From: Oscillospiraceae bacterium
Lineage (GTDB): Bacteria > Bacillota > Clostridia > Oscillospirales > Acutalibacteraceae
Reading direction: 5' to 3'
DNA length: 17,991 nucleotides
Assembly: GCA_902774165.1 (NCBI GenBank)
Contig: CACYHJ010000049.1
Coordinates: 1-17,991 of the forward strand
Positions 1 through 7,298 of this stretch are shown piece after piece. The notes under the pieces are model-generated. The model was not told where the DNA came from and ran no database searches. It was given only the letters and a program-made list of their open reading frames with translations. Position 1 is the first letter of the stretch, and each line of letters starts with the position of its first letter. Position numbers and translations under genes: made by a program.

Positions 1-599
1 GATACCGCGCCGCCGTCAACGCGGGTCTGAAAACCGTGCCGGTCATCATCACGGTTCTCTCCGACACGGACGCTGCGCTGATCGCGCTGATCGAAAACCT
101 TCAGCGGGAGGACCTGACGCCCTTTGAAGAGGCGGAAGGCATCAAAAAACTGATGGACGATTTCGATCTTTCCCAGGAGCAGGCCGGCGCGCGGCTGGGC
201 AAAAGCCGTCCGGCGGTCACAAACGCGCTGCGATTGCTTGAGCTTCCCCCGGAGATCAAGGATATGGTGGAAAGCGGCGAGCTGTCCGCCAGCCACGCCA
301 GAACCCTGCTGGCGCTGTCCGATCCGCAGAATATGATCTCCTGCGCGTATCTCATCACACAGAAGGGGCTGTCCGTGCGGGCGACGGAGGCGCTGGTCAA
401 CAAAATGAAAAAGGGCGACCGGCCGAAACAGGAAAAGCCGCGCCACAAGGACGCGTTTTTCACCGAAGCGGAGATCTCGCTTTCGGACGCGCTGGGCCGC
501 GCCGTGGAGATCAAAGAGGGCAAAAAGGGCGGCAGACTCGTGATCGAATACTTCGACAAGGAAGACCTGCGGAAACTGACAAAGCTTTTTGAAGAATAA
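1..599 (+). CDS. parB: ParB/Spo0J-family chromosome partition protein, 5' truncated
   Basis: This is the C-terminal part of a ParB-family DNA-binding protein. Such proteins bind parS sites, load SMC and act with ParA in chromosome segregation. The frame is open from base 3, and its first residues (YRAAVNAGLKTVPVII) match the end of the ParB box GERRxRAAxxAGxxxxPVI, so the true start lies left of the window and the GTG at 36 is internal. Next come the conserved ALIENLQREDLTPFEEA stretch, a helix-turn-helix (LSQEQAGARLGKSRPAVTNALRLL) and the usual C-terminal dimerisation region ending in LFEE. The stop lies 14 nt before serS, so co-transcription is likely. The sequence cannot separate ParB from its paralogue Noc; nothing in the visible part argues for Noc. 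Confidence 0.9.
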   Translation, partial: YRAAVNAGLKTVPVIITVLSDTDAALIALIENLQREDLTPFEEAEGIKKLMDDFDLSQEQAGARLGKSRPAVTNALRLLELPPEIKDMVESGELSASHARTLLALSDPQNMISCAYLITQKGLSVRATEALVNKMKKGDRPKQEKPRHKDAFFTEAEISLSDALGRAVEIKEGKKGGRLVIEYFDKEDLRKLTKLFEE

Positions 600-613
600 A
601 GGAGAGATAAATC

Positions 614-1897
614 ATGATCGACATTAAATTTTTAAGAGAAAATCCGGAAATCGTGAAGGAAAACATCCGCAAGAAATTTCAGGATAAAAAGGTCGCGCTG
701 GTGGACGAGGTCCTCGCGCTGGACGCGGAATCCCGCAAAAACAAACAGCAGGCGGATTCTCTGCGCGCGGAGCGCAATAAGATCAGCAAGCAGATCGGCG
801 CGCTGATGGCGCAGGGAAAACGCGAGGAGGCGGAGGCCACCAAGAAGCTGGTCACCGAAAAATCCGACGAGCTGGCGGCCTGCGAGGCGAAAGAGGCGGA
901 GCTTGCGAAAAAGGTCACCGATATCATGATGGTGATCCCCAATATCATCGACCCCGAAGTCCCCATCGGCGAGGACGACAGCAAAAACGTGGAGCGGGAG
1001 AAGTTCGGCGAGCCGGCGGTTCCCGCCTTTGAGATCCCTTATCACACCGACATTATGGAAGCCTTCGACGGCATCGACCTCGATTCCGCCCGCCGCGTGG
1101 CAGGCAACGGCTTCTATTATCTGATGGGCGATATCGCCCGCCTGCATTCGGCGGTCATCGCCTACGCCAGAGATTTTATGATCAACCGCGGCTTCACCTA
1201 CTGCGTGCCGCCCTTCATGATCCGCAGCGACGTGGTCACCGGCGTCATGAGCTTCGCGGAGATGGACGCGATGATGTATAAAATCGAGGGCGAGGACCTC
1301 TACCTGATCGGCACCAGCGAGCATTCGATGATCGGCAAATTCATCGACACCATCGTGCCGGAGGAGAAGCTGCCCTACACCCTCACCAGCTATTCCCCCT
1401 GCTTCCGCAAGGAAAAGGGCGCCCACGGCATCGAGGAGCGCGGCGTTTACCGCATCCATCAGTTCGAAAAACAGGAAATGATCGTGATCTGCAAGCCCGA
1501 AGAGAGCAAGGAATGGTTTGACAAGCTGTGGAAGAACACCGTCGACCTGTTCCGCTCCATGGATATCCCGGTCCGCACGCTGGAGTGCTGCTCCGGCGAC
1601 CTGGCGGATCTCAAGGTCCGCTCCATCGACGTGGAGGCGTGGAGCCCCCGTCAGCAGAAGTATTTCGAGGTCGGTTCCTGCTCGAACCTGGGCGACGCGC
1701 AGGCAAGACGCCTCAAGATCCGCGTCAACGGAAAGGACGGCAAATATCTGCCTCATACGCTCAACAACACCGTGGTCGCTCCGCCGCGGATGCTGATCGC
1801 CTTCCTTGAGAACAACCTGAACGAGGACGGCTCGGTCAATATCCCCGAGGTGCTTCGGCCCTATATGGGCGGTCTTGAAAAGATCGTCCGCAAATAA
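614..1897 (+). CDS. serS: Serine--tRNA ligase
   Basis: Class II aminoacyl-tRNA synthetase that charges tRNA-Ser (and tRNA-Sec, if present) with serine in the cytoplasm. The 427-aa length is normal. Residues about 1-105 form the N-terminal antiparallel coiled-coil arm. The catalytic core follows, with a TSEHSMIGKF segment, motif 2 (SPCFRKEKGAHGIEERGVYRIHQFEKQE) and motif 3 ending in PPRMLIAFLENN with the class II arginine. An AAAGGAGAGA Shine-Dalgarno precedes the ATG. Oddly, several core segments (TSEH, SPCFRKE, SGDLADLK, QARRLKIR) differ from the usual bacterial TAEVPLT and AVGRTLVAILEN patterns and recall bacterial-like archaeal SerRS. Identity as SerRS is very secure; the subtype is my judgement from remembered motifs. 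Confidence 0.95.
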   Translation: MIDIKFLRENPEIVKENIRKKFQDKKVALVDEVLALDAESRKNKQQADSLRAERNKISKQIGALMAQGKREEAEATKKLVTEKSDELAACEAKEAELAKKVTDIMMVIPNIIDPEVPIGEDDSKNVEREKFGEPAVPAFEIPYHTDIMEAFDGIDLDSARRVAGNGFYYLMGDIARLHSAVIAYARDFMINRGFTYCVPPFMIRSDVVTGVMSFAEMDAMMYKIEGEDLYLIGTSEHSMIGKFIDTIVPEEKLPYTLTSYSPCFRKEKGAHGIEERGVYRIHQFEKQEMIVICKPEESKEWFDKLWKNTVDLFRSMDIPVRTLECCSGDLADLKVRSIDVEAWSPRQQKYFEVGSCSNLGDAQARRLKIRVNGKDGKYLPHTLNNTVVAPPRMLIAFLENNLNEDGSVNIPEVLRPYMGGLEKIVRK

Positions 1898-1905
1898 TTC
1901 TTATT

Positions 1906-2799
1906 ATGAATTATAAAAACGATTCTTCCGCGGATTGGATGTCCGGCCTCCCGGACGACGCGCCGGTTGAAAGCATCTTCATTCCCGGTTCGCACGACAG
2001 CGCCAGCGCCCGCGTATTCTGTCCGGCGATCGCCCGGTGCCAATCCCTGACGATTGCCGAACAGCTGGAAGCGGGCTGCCGGTTTTTCGATCTGCGGCTC
2101 AGCGTGCGGGGTGAGCGCCTGTTCGCGGTACACGGCTTTGCCCCCTGCTATTCCCCGGAAAAAAACCTGAAAACGCCTTATCCCGCGGAAGAGATCTTTT
2201 CCGTGCTGATTTCGTTTCTCACGGCGCATCCCTCGGAAACCGTGCTGATCTCCGTGCAGCAGGACGGCTCGCAGGATCCGCTGTTCCCGACGCTTCTGTA
2301 TGAAAACCATATTGAAAAATACAAAGCGCATTTTTACCTGAAAAACGCGCTGCCCCGACTCGCAGAGGTCCGGGGCAAGCTCGTCCTTCTGCGGCGGTTT
2401 GAAGCGCCGGACGACGGCGACCTGACCGGCGGGATCAACGTCTTTGACGACTGGACCTCCCGGCATCCGAAGCCCGGAGCCTCCCGGACCGCCGCCATCC
2501 GCGGGTGCGCGCGCGGCGAGGCCCGCGCCCCGTTCTGCCTGCAGGACGAATTCACCTACGGCGTAAGAAAAAAGTGGGCGCTGGCGGTCAAGCCGATGAT
2601 CGACCGCGGCGCGCGGCCGGGGGAGCTGTTCCTCAATTATCTGAGCTGCACCGGCAGGCTTTCCCCGAAGGCCGCGGCGATCCCGCTCAACGAAAAATTC
2701 CTCGCCGAGCCGACGCTCCGGGGCGGCGGGATTTATATCTTCGACTTTTTCACCCCGGCGCTGGCAAAGAAGGTTTACGATTTTAATTTCATATCATAA
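1906..2799 (+). CDS. PI-PLC X-domain-like phosphodiesterase
   Basis: A 297-aa protein resembling the bacterial phosphatidylinositol-specific phospholipase C catalytic domain. Family members cleave phosphoinositides or GPI-type linkages with a His/His/Asp/Arg set. The N-terminal region has the typical W-M-x-x-L-P-D-D lead-in, then PGSHDS (His30-Asp31), FFDLRL (Arg64) and AVHGF (His76); order and spacing agree with the active site of Bacillus PI-PLC. Later segments ETVLISVQQDGS, GKLVLLRRF and LFLNYLSCTG also fit. There is no signal peptide or membrane segment, unlike the secreted PI-PLCs, so its substrate and location are uncertain. It starts 8 nt after serS without a visible Shine-Dalgarno, which suggests translational coupling. 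The start is supported by the family-typical WMSxLPDD near the N terminus. Confidence 0.77.
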   Translation: MNYKNDSSADWMSGLPDDAPVESIFIPGSHDSASARVFCPAIARCQSLTIAEQLEAGCRFFDLRLSVRGERLFAVHGFAPCYSPEKNLKTPYPAEEIFSVLISFLTAHPSETVLISVQQDGSQDPLFPTLLYENHIEKYKAHFYLKNALPRLAEVRGKLVLLRRFEAPDDGDLTGGINVFDDWTSRHPKPGASRTAAIRGCARGEARAPFCLQDEFTYGVRKKWALAVKPMIDRGARPGELFLNYLSCTGRLSPKAAAIPLNEKFLAEPTLRGGGIYIFDFFTPALAKKVYDFNFIS

Positions 2800-2802
2800 A
2801 TT

Positions 2803-4182
2803 ATGACGCTCAAAAAGTATTTCGGCGACCGCGCTTTTTATAAAATGACGCTGACCGTCGCCCTGCCCATCATGGCGCAGAACCTGATCACGAATTTCGT
2901 GAGCATGCTGGACAACCTGATGGTAGGCGCGCTGGGCACCGAACAGATCTCCGGCGTCGCGATCGCGAACCAGCTTTCGCTGATCTTCTATCTCGCCGTG
3001 TTCGGCGCCATGAGCGGCGCGGGCATCTTTACCGCCCAGTATTACGGCAGAAAAGACGACGAAGGCATCCGGTACACGGTCCGCTATAAGCTGATCGCGG
3101 GTCTGGTGATCGCCGCGGCGGCGATTCTGATCTTTCTTGTCTTCGACGAACCGCTGATCCGCCTGTTTCTGCACGCGTCGGACGAAGGCGGCGACCTGGA
3201 GGCGACGCTGGCGTTCGGCAGAAGCTATCTGCGGCTGTGCCTGTGGGGTCTTGTGCCCTTTGCGCTGACGCAGGTGTTCTCCGGCACGCTGCGCGAGACC
3301 GGCAACACGTTCTCGCCGATGCTGTTCAGCCTGCTGGCGGTGGCGACCAACGGCGTTTTCAATTATCTGCTGATCTTCGGCAAGCTCGGGTTTGCGCAGC
3401 TGGGCACCGACGGCGCGGCAATCGCCACAACCATCTCCCGGTTTACCGAGCTGGGCGCGACGCTGCTGTACATTATCGTCAAACGTAAAAAAATCTCCTA
3501 TCTGCACGGGCTTCTGCGGTCGTTCCGGATCCCCGGCGCGCTCGTCCGCAATTTCACGCTGAAAACACTGCCGCTGATGGGCAACGAGATCCTCTGGTCC
3601 GGCGGCATGTCCATGCTGAGCGTCGCATTCTCTCTGAACGGACTTACCGTCGTGGCGGCTTACAGTATTTTCACCACCGTGTTCCAGCTGTTCAGCATCG
3701 CCACCATGAGCATGGGCATCAGCATCGGCATCATCGCCGGCAAGATTCTCGGCGCAGGCGACCATTGGAAAGCCGTCGATACGGTGCGCAAGCTGATCAC
3801 GTTTTCGATGCTTCTGAGCGCGGGGGTCGGAATTCTTCTGTTCACCCTGGGCGGGCTGATCCCGCAGCTCTATAAAACCAGCGACGCGTCCAAGGCGCTG
3901 GCGACGTTCTTCATCCGGGCGGAGGCTTTCATCGTGCCGCTTTCCGCCTTTGCCAACGCCTCGTATTTCACGGTGCGCAGCGGCGGAAAAACGCTGATCA
4001 CGTTCCTGTTTGACAGCGGGATGCTGTGGCTCGTTTCCGTCCCGGCGGCGTTCGGCCTGTTTTACGCGTTCCGCCCCGATATTCACATTCTGTTCCCTGT
4101 CGTTCAGGGGCTGGAGATCATCAAGGATATCGTGGGATATATTCTCATCAAAAAAAGAATCTGGGTCAAAACCATTATCTGA
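2803..4182 (+). CDS. MATE family efflux transporter
   Basis: Multidrug and toxic compound extrusion transporter that exports cationic compounds using a Na+ or H+ gradient in the cytoplasmic membrane. The 459-aa length is typical. The opening LPIMAQNLITNFVSMLDNLMVG and the following GAMSGAGIFTAQYYGRKDDE are characteristic of one MATE half, and the second half repeats the pattern from about residue 250 (LPLMGNEILWSGGMSMLS). About 12 hydrophobic helices can be read. The substrate cannot be predicted. It begins 3 nt after the phospholipase-like gene with no Shine-Dalgarno, so it probably depends on coupled translation. The next gene follows after 15 nt. Confidence 0.93.
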   Translation: MTLKKYFGDRAFYKMTLTVALPIMAQNLITNFVSMLDNLMVGALGTEQISGVAIANQLSLIFYLAVFGAMSGAGIFTAQYYGRKDDEGIRYTVRYKLIAGLVIAAAAILIFLVFDEPLIRLFLHASDEGGDLEATLAFGRSYLRLCLWGLVPFALTQVFSGTLRETGNTFSPMLFSLLAVATNGVFNYLLIFGKLGFAQLGTDGAAIATTISRFTELGATLLYIIVKRKKISYLHGLLRSFRIPGALVRNFTLKTLPLMGNEILWSGGMSMLSVAFSLNGLTVVAAYSIFTTVFQLFSIATMSMGISIGIIAGKILGAGDHWKAVDTVRKLITFSMLLSAGVGILLFTLGGLIPQLYKTSDASKALATFFIRAEAFIVPLSAFANASYFTVRSGGKTLITFLFDSGMLWLVSVPAAFGLFYAFRPDIHILFPVVQGLEIIKDIVGYILIKKRIWVKTII

Positions 4183-4197
4183 AAGGATGGATCTGTT

Positions 4198-5076
4198 ATG
4201 AAATACGCGGTCAGCTCCTACAGCTATTCGCAGTTAACCGGCAGCGGGGATTATGCCGAGCTGCAGCTCCCGGCCCTCGCGAAGGAAATGGGCTTTGATT
4301 TCATCGAATTCGCAGAGATCCACACCCCGGAGGGCAGAGACAAGGCTGCCTACGCCGCCGAGCTGCGCGAGGCCTGCGAAAAGGCGGGCGTTCCCGCGGT
4401 CTGTTACTCCATCGGCGCGAATTTTTCAAAAACCGGCGACGAACAGAAGCAAGAGATCGAGCGGGTGCGGGGAGAGGTCGATATCGCGGCGATCCTCGGC
4501 TGCAAGCTGATGCGCCACGACGTAACCTACGGGCTGTCGGAGGAAGACAAGGCGCGTCATCTCGGGTTCGACCAGATCCTGCCGCGCCTGATCGAGGGCT
4601 GCAGAGCCGTCACGGAATACGCAGAGACGAAGGGCGTGCGCACCATGACCGAGAACCACGGCTTCTTCTGCCAGGAGAGCCTGCGGGTGGAAAAGCTGGT
4701 CACCGGCGTCGCCCACCCGAATTACGGCCTGCTTCTGGACGCGGGCAATTTCCTGTGCGCCGACGAGGACCCCGCCCTTGCGTTCGCAAGACTCGCGCCT
4801 TACGCGTTTCACCTGCACACGAAGGATTTCCATATCAAAAGCGGAAACGGCGCCGCGCCGCAGGGGGGCTTCTTCACCTCCCGCGCGGGGAACTATCTGC
4901 GGGGCGCGATCATCGGCCACGGCGACGCGCCGGTGCTGCAGTGCCTGAGGATCCTCAGGGCGGCGGGCTACGACGGCTGCGCCACCGTGGAATTTGAGGG
5001 CATGGAAGCCGCGAAGACCGGTGTGCGGCTGGGGCTTGAAAACCTGAAATATCTGTCGGCGCTTGCCGGCTTCTGA
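4198..5076 (+). CDS. Sugar phosphate isomerase/epimerase (xylose isomerase-like TIM barrel)
   Basis: A 292-aa member of the AP-endonuclease-2/xylose-isomerase-like TIM-barrel superfamily, which covers sugar and sugar-phosphate isomerases, epimerases and related metal enzymes. Likely metal ligands are Glu152 (MTENHG), Asp181 (LLLDAGNF), His207 (HLHTKD) and Glu265 (VEFEG), the usual E-D-H-E pattern. The start at 4198 has a good Shine-Dalgarno (AAAGGATGG) 8-9 nt upstream, overlapping the end of the MATE gene. The actual sugar cannot be told; the two neighbouring carbohydrate genes further right are on the other strand. A member of this family acting on inositol derivatives would fit next to a PI-PLC-like protein, but that is only inference. 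Confidence 0.86.
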   Translation: MKYAVSSYSYSQLTGSGDYAELQLPALAKEMGFDFIEFAEIHTPEGRDKAAYAAELREACEKAGVPAVCYSIGANFSKTGDEQKQEIERVRGEVDIAAILGCKLMRHDVTYGLSEEDKARHLGFDQILPRLIEGCRAVTEYAETKGVRTMTENHGFFCQESLRVEKLVTGVAHPNYGLLLDAGNFLCADEDPALAFARLAPYAFHLHTKDFHIKSGNGAAPQGGFFTSRAGNYLRGAIIGHGDAPVLQCLRILRAAGYDGCATVEFEGMEAAKTGVRLGLENLKYLSALAGF

Positions 5077-5079
5077 TTT

Positions 5080-5838
5080 ATGGATGAAACAAGAAAACGC
5101 ATCCGGCTTCTGGATCTGATCCGGGGCTGCGCCGTGATTGCGATGGTGCTGTACCATACGGTCTACACCTTCGGCGCAATGTTCCGGTTCCCCTTTTTTC
5201 TCCGGATTCTGCTGGCTGCGCAGGACGTCGCCCCGCCGGTCATTTCGACGACCTTTCTTCTGGTCAGCGCCTATTCCTCCACGCTGTCGCGTGGAAACGT
5301 GAAGCGCGGCGCACGGATCTTCGCGGTTGCGCTCGCTCTGACCCTTGTCACCTGCGTTATCCTGCCGCTGATCGGCATCGACGGCGCCGGGATCCGGTTC
5401 GGCATCCTGCATTTTCTCGGCGTTGCGATCATGCTCTCGCCGCTGCTGTTTAAGCTGGCGAATAAGGTGAACCCTTATCTCGGCATTTCCGTGTGCGCGG
5501 TCCTTGCCGTCGGCACCCGGAACCTGTATCAGTCCGGTTTCTTCGGCATTCCCGTGACGGATCCGTTCCGGAGCGTGAATCTTCTGTTCCCCTTCGGCGT
5601 TTATCACGCGCCGTTTGCCTCGGCGGATTATTACCCGCTGCTGCCCTGGATCTTCGTGTTTATGATCGGCTGCTTCCTCGCGGTAAAGCTTCCGAAAGAG
5701 AAAATGCCCGCGTTTGCGTATAAAAAATTATGTCCGCCGGCGGAATTTCTCGGCAGGCACGCGCTGATCGTCTACGTCGCCCATCAACCGGTCATTTACG
5801 GGATCGGTATGCTGATCACGCTGATTCTGAATCACTGA
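5080..5838 (+). CDS. DUF1624 / heparan-alpha-glucosaminide N-acetyltransferase-like membrane protein
   Basis: A 252-aa polytopic membrane protein with about seven hydrophobic segments. The N terminus RIRLLDLIRGCAVIAMVLYH carries the R-x3-L-D-x2-R-G and histidine signature of DUF1624 proteins, which relate to the lysosomal HGSNAT acetyltransferase and to YeiB-type acyltransferases. The C-terminal GRHALIVYVAHQP also fits. Members are presumed to transfer an acyl group across the membrane onto a glycan, but bacterial substrates are largely unknown. The ATG follows the previous stop by 3 nt, with no Shine-Dalgarno. It is the last gene of the run and ends about 30 nt before a terminator hairpin. 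Confidence 0.75.
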   Translation: MDETRKRIRLLDLIRGCAVIAMVLYHTVYTFGAMFRFPFFLRILLAAQDVAPPVISTTFLLVSAYSSTLSRGNVKRGARIFAVALALTLVTCVILPLIGIDGAGIRFGILHFLGVAIMLSPLLFKLANKVNPYLGISVCAVLAVGTRNLYQSGFFGIPVTDPFRSVNLLFPFGVYHAPFASADYYPLLPWIFVFMIGCFLAVKLPKEKMPAFAYKKLCPPAEFLGRHALIVYVAHQPVIYGIGMLITLILNH

Positions 5839-5868
5839 TCCCGAATTCCATCAGAAAAGAAACGATAA

Positions 5869-5896
5869 AAGAAGCGCGGCAAAAACCGCGCTTCTT
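5869..5896. terminator. Bidirectional terminator hairpin
   Basis: Perfect 11-bp stem (AAGAAGCGCGG / CCGCGCTTCTT) with a 6-nt loop, between two converging genes (stops at 5838 plus and 5924 minus). On the minus strand the stem is followed by TTTTATCGTTTC, a usable U-rich tail. On the plus strand the tail is AAAATC, so termination there is probably weaker. Confidence 0.8.
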
Positions 5897-5923
5897 AAAA
5901 TCATATCTTCTTTTCCGGAAAAA

Positions 5924-6994
5924 TCAGAACCGAACCTCTCTGCCGCCGTTTTCCGCGGAGGTATAGATCGCCGAGAGGATCTTGATCATCTCAAGCCCCT
6001 GCTGAGGCTCGTAGCAGGGCTCCGCCTTGCCGCGGACCACGTCGATGAAATTGCGGATGTTCATGCTGTGGTCGCTCTCGATCTGGCTGTGGTCGACCAC
6101 GTGCTCCTTCTGTTTCCCCTTCGGGGTTTCATAATAGATCACGTCTTTTCCGCCGCCTTCCCAACGAGCGCCGGAACGGGTGCCGTACAGCTCGACGTAC
6201 CGCTCCTCCTTCTCGATGTTGGAAGCCCAGCTGGTCTCAAACTGCATGACCGCGCCGTTTCTGAAGCGGACCGTGCCAAGCGCCAGATCCTCCACGTCGA
6301 AGGTGCCGTTTTCGACTCTGTCGCCGAAGTCGGCGTTGGGGGAGTCCTTCGCGTCGTTGTCGGCAAATTTCTGGAAGGTGTTGCCGGTGACCGCCTCCAC
6401 CTCCGGGCAGCCCATCAGCCACCAGGCGAGGTCGATCATATGTACGCCCAGGTCGATCAGCGGGCCGCCGCCGGAGAGCGCCTTTGTGGTAAACCAGCCG
6501 CCCTTGCCGGGGATCCCGCGTCTGCGGCGCCATACCGCCCGCGCCACGTAGATATCGCCCATACGGTCTTTCTCAATGAAGGATTTCAGATACAGGGAGT
6601 TGGGGTTGAAGCGGTTGTTGCGCATCACCATCAGGACCTTGCCGGCAGAGAGCGCCGCGGCGTACATTTTTTCCGCCTCGTCCACCGATACCGCATCCGG
6701 CTTTTCGCAGAGCACGTGCTTGCCTGCGCGGAACGCCTCGACGGCGATCTCGGAATGCAGGTAGTTGGGCGTGCAGATATCCACCGCGTCGATGGTCTCG
6801 TCCGCGAGAAGATCCATATAATTCTCATAGACGGCAGCGTCTCTGAAGAATTTTCTCTGGGCCTGCTCCGCGCGCTTCACGTCAACGTCGCACAGGGCGA
6901 CGATCTGCGCATGAGGATTGCTGAGATATGCGGGAATGTGCGCGCCGTTCGCGATTCCGCCGACGCCGATGATACCGATTCTGACAAGATCCAT
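5924..6994 (-). CDS. Gfo/Idh/MocA family oxidoreductase
   Basis: NAD(P)-dependent sugar or inositol dehydrogenase-type enzyme, 356 aa. The N-terminal Rossmann fold shows GVGGIA (residues 10-15), followed by CTPNYLH and the family hallmark CEKP (Glu97-Lys98-Pro99, catalytic lysine). The C-terminal domain has GGGPLIDLGVHMID, with Asp181, His185 and Asp188 in the substrate-site pattern. The start is supported by AAAGGA about 10 nt upstream and by a strong promoter at 7031-7059. It lies downstream of, and in the same direction as, the GH78-like rhamnosidase, so a role in metabolism of a released sugar is plausible, but the substrate is not readable. It terminates at the hairpin at 5869-5896. Confidence 0.94.
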   Translation of the reverse strand: MDLVRIGIIGVGGIANGAHIPAYLSNPHAQIVALCDVDVKRAEQAQRKFFRDAAVYENYMDLLADETIDAVDICTPNYLHSEIAVEAFRAGKHVLCEKPDAVSVDEAEKMYAAALSAGKVLMVMRNNRFNPNSLYLKSFIEKDRMGDIYVARAVWRRRRGIPGKGGWFTTKALSGGGPLIDLGVHMIDLAWWLMGCPEVEAVTGNTFQKFADNDAKDSPNADFGDRVENGTFDVEDLALGTVRFRNGAVMQFETSWASNIEKEERYVELYGTRSGARWEGGGKDVIYYETPKGKQKEHVVDHSQIESDHSMNIRNFIDVVRGKAEPCYEPQQGLEMIKILSAIYTSAENGGREVRF

Positions 6995-7030
6995 AGGTCA
7001 TTTTCCTTTCGGTTATATTAATACAGTTAG

Positions 7031-7059
7031 AGTATAGCACAATGGTTTGAAAATGTAAA
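7031..7059 (-). promoter_or_regulatory. Sigma-A-type promoter of the Gfo/Idh/MocA gene
   Basis: On the minus strand: -35 TTTACA (7054-7059), 17-nt spacer, -10 TATACT (7031-7036) preceded by TGC, an extended -10. It lies about 37 nt upstream of the start codon. It shows that this gene can be transcribed independently of the upstream rhamnosidase gene. Confidence 0.82.
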
Positions 7060-7259
7060 TACTGAATTTGTCGGGCTGACGCCCGACCGGCAATCGGCAT
7101 TCGGCAATCGGCATTCGTATTGTAAATTTGACGTCTGTTTTTTGATATTACAGCCATCGTCAATTTTACAATTCTGTATATTTTACAAGATCATCTGTAA
7201 TATTACGCTGAGCGTCTATTTGACAGTCACGATTGCCGAATGCCGATTGACGATTGCCG
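7056..7259. repeat. Inverted-repeat element with 14-bp tandem arms
   Basis: The left arm holds a perfect tandem pair of the 14-mer CGGCAATCGGCATT (7088-7101, 7102-7115). A 20-bp stretch (7091-7110) recurs as a perfect inverted copy at 7230-7249. The roughly 120-bp core is AT-rich and has a second inverted pair (about 7119-7133 versus 7159-7173, one mismatch). A copy of TAAATACTGA(A)TTTGTCG stands at both outer edges (7056-7073 and 7261-7277). The build suggests a small non-autonomous or REP/MITE-like dispersed repeat, but no transposase or sure target duplication is seen. Confidence 0.6.
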
Positions 7260-7261
7260 TT

Positions 7262-7298
7262 AAATACTGATTTGTCGCTGCGCGACAAATCAGTATTT
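7262..7298 (-). terminator. Hairpin overlapping the 3' end of the rhamnosidase gene
   Basis: Perfect 16-bp stem (AAATACTGATTTGTCG and its complement, 7262-7277 / 7283-7298) with a 5-nt loop. It spans the minus-strand stop codon (7290-7292), so the last codons lie in the stem. The only T-rich tail is the stem end ATTT, so it may act as an RNA 3' stabiliser or processing signal as much as a terminator. It also contains one copy of the outer repeat of the neighbouring element. Confidence 0.6.

Noticed and set aside
632..1756. Long minus-strand frame opposite serS (also 2794-4086, 4426-5607 minus; 7254-8837 plus)
   Set aside because: These mirror real genes in GC-rich DNA, have low-complexity composition and lack ribosome-binding sites.
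7088..7249. CRISPR-like array from repeated CGGCAATCGGCATT
   Set aside because: Copies are directly adjacent or inverted, with no regular spacers and no cas genes.
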